5,149 nucleotides of DNA from Clostridiales bacterium (lineage in GTDB: Bacteria; Bacillota; Clostridia; Christensenellales; Aristaeellaceae), in NCBI GenBank assembly GCA_022776785.1, contig JALFHA010000372.1, positions 1 to 5,149 on the forward strand, given 5' to 3'. A program made the translations under genes and the position numbers. Positions 1 to 5,149 of the stretch are shown in pieces (within the stretch, counting starts at the first letter, position 1; every line of letters starts with the position of its first letter). Below the pieces are notes generated by a model, which saw only the letters and a program-made list of their open reading frames with translations, was not told the DNA's origin and did not search any database.

Positions 1-1004
1 CGAGGATGCTTCTGCCGCACAACCCGGTGAGAAAGCTTGCCGTCCACGCCGGCGGAACCTGCTATATCCCCTTTGACAGAGGCCGCTACGGCGCGCTGGC
101 TCCGCGCAGTCCGCTGCCAGCTTACGACGGACTGCTGGAGACGCTCGCTCAGAGGCTGCGGGCAGCCGGAATCGGGGTGTCCGCCTGGATGGTGCTCATG
201 CACAACAGCTGGCTGGCCAGCGCGCATCCGCAGCTTGCGATCACCGGCGTGTTCGGCGATCGTTCTCCCAGCAACCTGTGTCCGTCCCATCCGGAGGTTC
301 AGGACTATGTATGCGCGCTCTGTGCGGATCTGAAGCGTGCGGGCGTGGATCAGATGGACGCAGAATCGCTGGATTTTGCCGGCTTCCTGCATGGAGATCA
401 CCATGAGATGCAGGCCTATGCGGACGGCGCACAGCTGGATCGATGGCTGGGTCTCTGCTTTTGCCAGGCGTGCCGGATGCGTGCGAGGGCGAAGGGCATC
501 GACGTGGAGCGGCTGATGGCTCAGGTTCAGCGCGCGGCGGAGGACGTTCTGCAGATGCGGCCCGTTCGCCTGCCGGAGGCGGAGCTCCTTGCCGCCTATG
601 ACGACATGCGCTGCGGGGTGATTGCGGAGCTGTTCCAGCGGATGAAGCAGGAGAGCGGGCTGAGAATCAGGCCGATCCTGTGGCTTGCGGGGGGAGCGGA
701 TCCCCTTCGCTCCGGCGTGGACATGGCGCGGATGCATCCCGATGAGGTGATTGCGTGCTATCCGGATGCCCCGGAGCGAACGGATGATTTCGTTGCCAGG
801 ACGCGCGCGATGGCGCCGGAGGCGACACGGATCACCGGCGGCATTCGCCTGATGAATCCGCAGACCGTTTCCGCCCGGCAGGGGCCGGAGTACGAGAGGC
901 GCTACGCCGCATGCGGCGTGGACGAGGTGATCTTCTACAATTACGGCATGGCGCCCGGCCCGATGCTCGCGGCGCTTGAGGATTCGGCGGAGGAGGAAGC
1001 ATGA
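1..1004 (+). CDS. TIM-barrel glycoside-hydrolase-like protein of unknown function, 5' truncated
   Basis: The reading frame is open from the left edge (codons in phase from base 3) to TGA at 1002-1004. The first ATG, at base 6, is probably internal: the first visible residues (LLPHNPVRK) already look like the inside of a conserved domain, and no ribosome-binding site can be judged from five bases. Numbering from that ATG, 332 residues are visible. Alternating hydrophobic strands and helices suggest a (beta/alpha)8 barrel, with strand-like segments ending in polar residues: VSAWMVLMHN near 59-68, VDQMDAESLDF near 114-124, and a His/Asp-rich HGDHH at 129-133. A CFCQAC cluster (Cys151, Cys153, Cys156) follows; CFC-x-x-C motifs are familiar from hypothetical barrel proteins resembling glycoside hydrolases. 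D118 and E120 are possible acidic catalytic residues, but this is inference. From memory it resembles uncharacterised proteins found beside sugar oxidoreductases. No signal peptide can be assessed. It overlaps the next gene by ATGA, implying translational coupling. Confidence 0.72.
   Translation, partial: RMLLPHNPVRKLAVHAGGTCYIPFDRGRYGALAPRSPLPAYDGLLETLAQRLRAAGIGVSAWMVLMHNSWLASAHPQLAITGVFGDRSPSNLCPSHPEVQDYVCALCADLKRAGVDQMDAESLDFAGFLHGDHHEMQAYADGAQLDRWLGLCFCQACRMRARAKGIDVERLMAQVQRAAEDVLQMRPVRLPEAELLAAYDDMRCGVIAELFQRMKQESGLRIRPILWLAGGADPLRSGVDMARMHPDEVIACYPDAPERTDDFVARTRAMAPEATRITGGIRLMNPQTVSARQGPEYERRYAACGVDEVIFYNYGMAPGPMLAALEDSAEEEA
989..998 (+). promoter_or_regulatory. Ribosome-binding site for oxidoreductase copy 1, inside the upstream gene
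   Basis: GGAGGAGGAA lies within the last codons of the upstream coding sequence and ends 2 bases before the ATG; AGGAGG (991-996) is 4 bases from it. Together with the ATGA stop/start overlap this points to coupled translation. Confidence 0.75.
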
Positions 1005-1999
1005 ATAACCGGATTGGAGTAATCGGCTGCGGAGAGATCGCCCGGCTGCACCGGGAGGCGCTTAGAAGACAGAATGCGGCCTTCTGTGCCGCCTATGATG
1101 CGGACCCGGAAGCGCTCACCCGCTTCTGCCGGGAGGATGGAAGCCGGGCGTATCCGTCGGCAGAGGCGCTGCTTGCGGATGCGGCGATCGATACGGTGTT
1201 GATCCTGACCCGGCATGACAGCCATGTGCCGCTGGCCCTTGAGGCTCTCCGGGCAGGCAAGCGCGTTTTTCTGGAAAAGCCCCTTGCCCTCCGGGGAGAG
1301 GAGGCAAAGCCCCTCCTTAAATTGCCGCAGACGCTGCAGCGGCGGCTGACGGTGGGGTACAACATGCGGCATACGCCGGTGATGACGAAGCTGCGCACGC
1401 TGCTCGAGCAAAGAGCGGTCAGGACGGAGAGCTTCCGCGCGAGCATGACGGGCGCGCCCTTCATGGCCGGCTGGGCAAGCGATCCCCGCACCGGCGGCGG
1501 CGTGCTGGTGTGTCAGGGCTCCCATATATTCGATCTCATCACCGATGTGACCGGCTCGCGCATTCAGTCGATTCACGCTGTGGTTCGGCATGTGCGGGTT
1601 GGCGCGGAGCGGATGCCGGACATGGCCGCGCTGCTGCTCCGGCTGGAGAATGGCGCGGTCGGCACGCTTCTTCTGCACGATCAGGGAAGCTATGCGATGC
1701 ATGTGGAGCCTGGCGGCGGCATGGTGAATCTGGCGCTGTACAGCCGGGAGGGCTGCTACGAGGCGGAGGCATACGGCGGGCTGTGCTATGACGACGGCGG
1801 CGCAGTGACGAAAATAGAAGCGCCTGCAGTGGCGGATCGCGTGCGCGATTGGGGCTATGAAATGCAGATGCAGCGTTTTCTCGGGAATTCTGACAGGCTG
1901 TGCACCCTGGAGGAAGCGGCCTATGTGCTTTCCTGTGTGGACGCGGCCGCACAATCCGCCCGAAGCGGCGCATGGGTTGATGTTCAAGGGATCAGATAA
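1001..1999 (+). CDS. Gfo/Idh/MocA family NAD(P)-dependent oxidoreductase (copy 1)
   Basis: A 332-residue protein of normal length for the family. The N-terminal Rossmann domain opens with IGVIGCGEIA (GxGxxA, residues 5-14). Strand 2 ends in D33/D35, which favours NAD over NADP. The EKP signature is at 92-94, with Lys93 the expected catalytic lysine. The C-terminal alpha/beta substrate domain carries the GGG...GxHxxD signature at 165-178, with His175 and Asp178 kept. At the position that is normally the catalytic-triad Asp (compare Lys97/Asp172/His176 of Bacillus inositol dehydrogenase) this protein has Cys171. Family members oxidise or reduce secondary hydroxyls of sugars, inositols or their glycosides in the cytoplasm. 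The start is supported by a GGAGGAGGAA ribosome-binding site at 989-998, 4 bases from the ATG if AGGAGG is taken as the core, and by the ATGA overlap with the upstream stop. The substrate is unknown. Confidence 0.93.
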   Translation: MNNRIGVIGCGEIARLHREALRRQNAAFCAAYDADPEALTRFCREDGSRAYPSAEALLADAAIDTVLILTRHDSHVPLALEALRAGKRVFLEKPLALRGEEAKPLLKLPQTLQRRLTVGYNMRHTPVMTKLRTLLEQRAVRTESFRASMTGAPFMAGWASDPRTGGGVLVCQGSHIFDLITDVTGSRIQSIHAVVRHVRVGAERMPDMAALLLRLENGAVGTLLLHDQGSYAMHVEPGGGMVNLALYSREGCYEAEAYGGLCYDDGGAVTKIEAPAVADRVRDWGYEMQMQRFLGNSDRLCTLEEAAYVLSCVDAAAQSARSGAWVDVQGIR

Positions 2000-2008
2000 G
2001 CTGAAATC

Positions 2009-2015
2009 GGGGAGG
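2009..2015 (+). promoter_or_regulatory. Ribosome-binding site for the SelA-like gene
   Basis: GGGGAGG lies in the 24-base gap after the TAA of oxidoreductase copy 1 and is 8 bases from the ATG at 2024. This gap is the longest in the window and is too short for a separate promoter plus terminator. Confidence 0.8.
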
Positions 2016-2023
2016 CAAAAGAG

Positions 2024-3229
2024 ATGACCATTCAGGAGAAGTTCGGATTCCATAAGGTACTCAATACCCGCGGCCCCGCGACGATCCTGGGCGCCGCGCG
2101 CGTGCAGGAGAGCATTCGCAGGGATATCAGCGACATACTGGGCGAATCGGCACAGATCAACGAGCTGCAGCGCCGCGCGAGTGAGGCCATCGTCCGCCTG
2201 ACGGGCGCGGAGGCGGGCTGTGCGGTGCACTGCACGTCGGCTGGCATGGCCGTGGCCGCCGCCGCTGCGCTGGCAGGCAGCGATCCGGCCAGAATCAAGG
2301 CGCTTCCGGATATCACATGGCCGAAAAAGAAGATCATCATCCAGAAGGGACAGGTCACCGGCGCAGGCGACTGCCCGGTCTGGCAGGTCATCAAGATGTG
2401 CGGCGCCGAGTATGTGGAGATCGGCGAGGCGCTCGACTGCGCGTCCTTCCATCTGAAGGCGGCGCTGGATGATACGGTGGCGGCTGCGTTCTACGTCATG
2501 GAGGATACCTTTGCCCCCAATCTGCTTCCGCTTGAAACCTTTGTTTCGCTCTGCCACGAGAAGCAGGTTCCGGTCATTGTGGACGCCGCGTATCTGACGG
2601 ATTTCCGTATGCTGGCCAGGCTGGGCGTGGATATGGCGATTTACAGCGGCCACAAGTGGCTGGGCGGCTGTACCAGCGGCATCATTGCGGGACGGAAGGA
2701 TCTGATCCATGCCTGCTATATGCAGGAGATGGGCATCGGCCGGCCGATGAAGGTCGGCAAGGAGGGCATCATCTCCGTGATTACGTCCATCGAGCACTGG
2801 CTGGCGCGCGATGAAGAGGCAATCCGCCGGACGCAGACCGCCCGGGCGGAGGAAATCCGCGCAGAGCTGGAGGGGATCGCCGGCGTGACGTGCAGCATCC
2901 AGGAATCGCTGTATTCCCCGTCCGTCCGCCTGCATGTGGACATCGATGAGAAGCAGGCGGGCATCGCCGCATGGGTCATCAACGAGGAGCTGGCGCACAC
3001 GGAGCCTGTGGTCATGACGGACGACTACTATGTGAATCAGGGAAAGATCATCTTTGATATGGCATTTCTTGACGAGGGAGACGGCACGGTGATCGGCAAA
3101 CTGGTCCGGGACTATCTGACGGGCGTTCGCACGCCCGACCCGAAGCTGACCCGGGCGGTGCCGCGCCCCAGACAGGACATCCTTTACGACTGGTTTGACC
3201 AGTGGCTGGACGACGCGCCCAGGGGGTGA
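2024..3229 (+). CDS. SelA/DgaE-like PLP-dependent enzyme (fold type I lyase/transferase)
   Basis: A 401-residue cytoplasmic protein. The N-terminus (FHKVLNTRGPATILGAARV, residues 9-27) matches the V-x-N-x-x-G-x-x-T-x-L-G opening of SelA-like enzymes; it continues with the NELQRRASEAIVRLTGAEAG segment and the TSAGMAVAAAAAL cofactor-binding region. Asp187 in VIVDAAYLTD is placed to pair with the PLP ring nitrogen, and Lys211 in YSGHKWLGG is the likely Schiff-base lysine. The C-terminal small domain (SVRLHVDIDE onward) is also of this family. SelA's extra N-terminal domain is absent, so this is not selenocysteine synthase; the better comparison is D-glucosaminate-6-phosphate ammonia-lyase (DgaE) and other uncharacterised SelA-like proteins. 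Most relatives I recall have SGGK around the lysine, whereas here it is SGHK. The reaction is unproven: alpha,beta-elimination of ammonia from an amino sugar acid is the leading guess, aldolase or racemase chemistry an alternative. The start is supported by GGGGAGG at 2009-2015, 8 bases before ATG. Confidence 0.88.
   Translation: MTIQEKFGFHKVLNTRGPATILGAARVQESIRRDISDILGESAQINELQRRASEAIVRLTGAEAGCAVHCTSAGMAVAAAAALAGSDPARIKALPDITWPKKKIIIQKGQVTGAGDCPVWQVIKMCGAEYVEIGEALDCASFHLKAALDDTVAAAFYVMEDTFAPNLLPLETFVSLCHEKQVPVIVDAAYLTDFRMLARLGVDMAIYSGHKWLGGCTSGIIAGRKDLIHACYMQEMGIGRPMKVGKEGIISVITSIEHWLARDEEAIRRTQTARAEEIRAELEGIAGVTCSIQESLYSPSVRLHVDIDEKQAGIAAWVINEELAHTEPVVMTDDYYVNQGKIIFDMAFLDEGDGTVIGKLVRDYLTGVRTPDPKLTRAVPRPRQDILYDWFDQWLDDAPRG
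3222..3229 (+). promoter_or_regulatory. Ribosome-binding site overlapping the SelA-like stop codon
   Basis: GGGGGTGA matches the consensus GGAGGTGA at 7 of 8 bases, includes the TGA stop of the SelA-like gene, and is 6 bases from the ATG of oxidoreductase copy 2. This arrangement favours reinitiation by ribosomes finishing the upstream gene. Confidence 0.65.
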
Positions 3230-3235
3230 GCAGGT

Positions 3236-4243
3236 ATGCGGATTGCGCTGGCAGGCTTTTCGCAGGGGTACTATGCCGTGGAATACACGCGGTACCTGTC
3301 CAGGCTGAAGGAGATCGATATCGCCGCCGTGTGCGACCTGGGCGAATCAGAGGAATATGTGCGGTCCTGCGCCTTTGTGAATGCAGAGGATTTCGCGTGG
3401 GAGATGGATGCACCGCTGGTTCATACGATGGACGCGCTGCTCGCCTGTTCGCCGGACGCCGTGCTCGTGTGCGCGGAGACGGTGCAGCACACCGCGCTGG
3501 CAAGGCAGGCGCTCGAGGCGGGCGCGTGGGTGTTTGTCTCCAAGCCGCTGTGCTTTTCCTCCGCGCAGGCGGATGAGCTGGCGGGGCTCCCCCGGAGCAA
3601 TCGGATTCTCTGCGGCCATCCGCTTCGGCATGAGGCGGGCGTCCGCGAGCTGATTTCGCGGCTTCCGGAGATTGGCAGACCGTACTCGGTGCGGATTCGG
3701 CTGTGCCATGCGGCCATGATCCATCAGCAATGGGAGCGTGACAGCGGGCGAAGCGGCGGCCCGCTGGGCACATACGGCGTGTATCTGTTTGACCTGGCCC
3801 GTGCGCTGGGCGGAACGGACATCAGGACGCTGTATGCGGTGGGCGCAAACGCCTGTACGCCGCAGATCGAGGATATGGACACCGTCAAGATACTGGGTCA
3901 GGGGGGCGGCGTTCAGTATGCGCTGGAGCTGTTCAGCGCGGTGGATGCGCCAATGCCCTTTTTCCAGGCCGAGGTAGTGGGCGAGAAGGGGATGCTCATG
4001 ACACAGTACGACAACGCTGTGACCATCGGGGCGTTCCCGGGGGGCGCCCGGCGGACGGGCGAGCTGCGCACGAGCAGCATGACGGCCGGCGAAATGGATC
4101 ATTTTCTGGCAGTGATCGATGGTCAAAGCGCGCCTGTCTGCGACGTGAGGAGTATGCAATATGTCGCCCGGTGCATCGAGGCGGCCAGAGAGAGTATGGC
4201 GATCTGCCGGCCGGCGGCTGTGCGAGGGGGAATGACAGCGTGA
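3236..4243 (+). CDS. Divergent Gfo/Idh/MocA family protein (copy 2, altered active site)
   Basis: A 335-residue protein with Gfo/Idh/MocA architecture but unusual signature residues. The Rossmann start is IALAGFSQG (residues 3-11): the second glycine of GxGxxG/A is Ser9. Strand 2 ends in Asp34, typical of NAD binding. The usual EKP is SKP (102-104), keeping Lys103 but not the Glu. The C-terminal signature is GGPLGTYGVYLFD (174-186), so the usual Asp and His positions are Thr179 and Tyr183. Tyrosine at this place is also seen in glucose-fructose oxidoreductase (Zymomonas Tyr217), so Tyr183 may be functional rather than a loss. It could be an active dehydrogenase/reductase with different substrate geometry, or a partner subunit for the neighbouring oxidoreductases. 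The gap from the upstream stop is 6 bases; translation probably initiates from a GGGGGTGA site overlapping that stop. It overlaps the next gene by GTGA. Confidence 0.88.
   Translation: MRIALAGFSQGYYAVEYTRYLSRLKEIDIAAVCDLGESEEYVRSCAFVNAEDFAWEMDAPLVHTMDALLACSPDAVLVCAETVQHTALARQALEAGAWVFVSKPLCFSSAQADELAGLPRSNRILCGHPLRHEAGVRELISRLPEIGRPYSVRIRLCHAAMIHQQWERDSGRSGGPLGTYGVYLFDLARALGGTDIRTLYAVGANACTPQIEDMDTVKILGQGGGVQYALELFSAVDAPMPFFQAEVVGEKGMLMTQYDNAVTIGAFPGGARRTGELRTSSMTAGEMDHFLAVIDGQSAPVCDVRSMQYVARCIEAARESMAICRPAAVRGGMTA
4225..4230 (+). promoter_or_regulatory. Ribosome-binding site deciding the GTG start of oxidoreductase copy 3
   Basis: AGGGGG lies in the final codons of oxidoreductase copy 2 and is 9 bases from GTG 4240. 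It supports the GTG start over the later in-frame ATG at 4366. Confidence 0.65.
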
Positions 4244-5149
4244 AGCGCAGGTGCATTGTCGTCGGCTGCGGCTGGGCGGGCGTCCAGCACGCGCAGACCG
4301 TGCATGACAGCGAAGTCGCGCAGCTGACCGCGGTGGTGGAGCCCAACGCCCAGCGCGCGCTTCAGATGAAGGAACGCTTTGGGGTACAGGTATATGCATC
4401 GCTGGAGGATGCGCTTGAGCGTGCCGATTTCGACACGGCGGTCGTGGCCACATTGCCCAATCTCCATGCGCGGCAATGCAGGCTTCTGCTGGAGCACGGC
4501 AAGGATGTGCTGTGCGAGAAGCCGCTCTGTCCTAGCAAGGATGAAATCGCGCAGCTGATGGACGTCGCCCGTGCACATGGGGTGCAGCTGGGGGTGGTGT
4601 TCAACCAGCGTTACGGATGCGCGGTGCAGCGGGCGAAGGCGCTGCTTGAGGAGGATACGAGTCCCCGCCAGCTGATCACAGCCAGCATGTATCAGAATTT
4701 CCATGTGCTCCGGGGGGAGCATATCGGCGAGATGTTTTTATTGACGGATTCCTGCTGCCATCTGCTCGATCTGATGACCTATCTGGTCGGCCCGGTGGCG
4801 GAGGGGCGCGCAATCGGCAACCGGGATGAGCGCGGCGTCTATGTCAATGTTGCGGCCACGCTCCGGTTTGCGGGCGGCTGCGTAGGCACGATGGCGCATT
4901 CCGCCTATGGCGGAGAGCTGGAAACACAGCATCCGTTTCAGCAGATTGAAATCCACACGCAGCGGGCCCGGTACGTCATTGACAGTTTGGTGGATCGCCT
5001 AACGGTGTATCCGCACGCCAATGAACGCAGGGAGATCTATGAGCCCTCGGTGTTTGAACGCCGGGACTACGGCCACACCATGACGCTGGCCTGCAGGGAT
5101 TTTCTGCAGGCGCTGTACAGGCGGGAGCCTGTGCCGGTGCCGGCGCGGG
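4240..5149 (+). CDS. Gfo/Idh/MocA family NAD(P)-dependent oxidoreductase (copy 3), 3' truncated by window
   Basis: The frame starts at GTG 4240 and is open through the right edge (303 full codons, no stop); members are usually about 330-390 residues, so a C-terminal piece is missing. GTG is chosen because it gives a GTGA overlap with the previous stop and sits 9 bases after AGGGGG. The first in-frame ATG (4366) would delete the Rossmann motif VVGCGWAGVQH (residues 7-17). Glu34 at the end of strand 2 suggests NAD. CEKP at 92-95 supplies Lys94. The second signature is TDSCCHLLD (169-177): Asp170 and His174 complete the Lys/Asp/His set, while the usual GGG before it is EMF (164-166) and the G between Asp and His is Cys172. 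Of the three oxidoreductases here it has the most canonical catalytic residues. It is likely a sugar, cyclitol or keto-glycoside dehydrogenase; the substrate is unknown. Confidence 0.9.
   Translation, partial: MKRRCIVVGCGWAGVQHAQTVHDSEVAQLTAVVEPNAQRALQMKERFGVQVYASLEDALERADFDTAVVATLPNLHARQCRLLLEHGKDVLCEKPLCPSKDEIAQLMDVARAHGVQLGVVFNQRYGCAVQRAKALLEEDTSPRQLITASMYQNFHVLRGEHIGEMFLLTDSCCHLLDLMTYLVGPVAEGRAIGNRDERGVYVNVAATLRFAGGCVGTMAHSAYGGELETQHPFQQIEIHTQRARYVIDSLVDRLTVYPHANERREIYEPSVFERRDYGHTMTLACRDFLQALYRREPVPVPAR

Noticed and set aside
904..919. Perfect 16-base palindrome ACGCCGCATGCGGCGT
   Set aside because: It lies inside the first gene, encoding part of YAACGV, and has no second copy that I saw. 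One such palindrome is not surprising in GC-rich DNA of this length, so an operator role is unsupported.
2000..2023. Possible internal promoter or terminator between oxidoreductase copy 1 and the SelA-like gene
   Set aside because: The 24-base gap contains a ribosome-binding site and little else; there is no inverted repeat with a T-tract and no room for a -35/-10 pair.
941..2998. A 685-codon open frame on the minus strand, opposite oxidoreductase copy 1 and the SelA-like gene
   Set aside because: Both + genes are in the same frame and the minus frame is in exact codon register with them, so it stays open simply because TTA, CTA and TCA codons are rare in this GC-rich DNA. The translation has no recognisable domain, while the + strand proteins have clear family motifs.
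3120..3137. GC-rich hairpin: 7-base stem CGGGCGT/ACGCCCG with a 4-base loop
   Set aside because: It lies within the SelA-like coding region about 90 bases before its stop and has no T-tract, so it is not a convincing intrinsic terminator.
3347..4453. A 368-codon open frame on the minus strand opposite oxidoreductase copies 2 and 3
   Set aside because: It has the same codon-register shadow over copy 2; the product is rich in His, Arg and Pro without domain motifs, and both + genes beneath are well supported.

Overview
The window holds five genes, all on the + strand, packed head to tail, and reads as the interior of one catabolic operon. It begins inside the first gene and ends inside the fifth, so the promoter, terminator and any regulator or transporter lie outside. 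The DNA is GC-rich (roughly 60% or more by eye). Shine-Dalgarno sites are strong and AGGAGG-like, stops and starts overlap by 4 bases at two junctions, and there is no intergenic space longer than about 25 bases. Protein style and signals fit a GC-rich member of the Firmicutes/Clostridia, perhaps gut-associated, but the host call is inference and weak.

Layout: (1) 1-1004, the 3' part of a TIM-barrel-like, glycoside-hydrolase-like protein of unknown function with a CxCxxC cluster; (2) 1001-1999, a Gfo/Idh/MocA NAD(P)-dependent oxidoreductase (EKP motif, His kept, Asp changed to Cys); (3) 2024-3229, a PLP-dependent SelA/DgaE-like fold-type I enzyme with PLP lysine in an SGHK motif; (4) 3236-4243, a second, divergent Gfo/Idh/MocA protein (SKP instead of EKP, Thr/Tyr instead of Asp/His, altered Rossmann glycine motif); (5) 4240-5149+, a third Gfo/Idh/MocA protein starting at GTG, with a complete Lys/Asp/His set and its C-terminus cut by the window edge.

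How they may work together (inference): Gfo/Idh/MocA enzymes oxidise or reduce hydroxyl/keto groups on sugars, sugar acids, glycosides and inositols. SelA/DgaE-like PLP enzymes include D-glucosaminate-6-phosphate ammonia-lyase, which eliminates ammonia from an amino sugar acid. Three non-identical oxidoreductases around a PLP lyase and a hydrolase-like TIM barrel suggest a multi-step route for an unusual carbohydrate, possibly an amino sugar, aminocyclitol or modified glycoside, in which oxidation, PLP-dependent elimination and re-reduction are successive steps. The substrate cannot be read from the sequence. I see no mobile elements, RNA genes, CRISPR arrays, or stretches over 300 bases without a gene.
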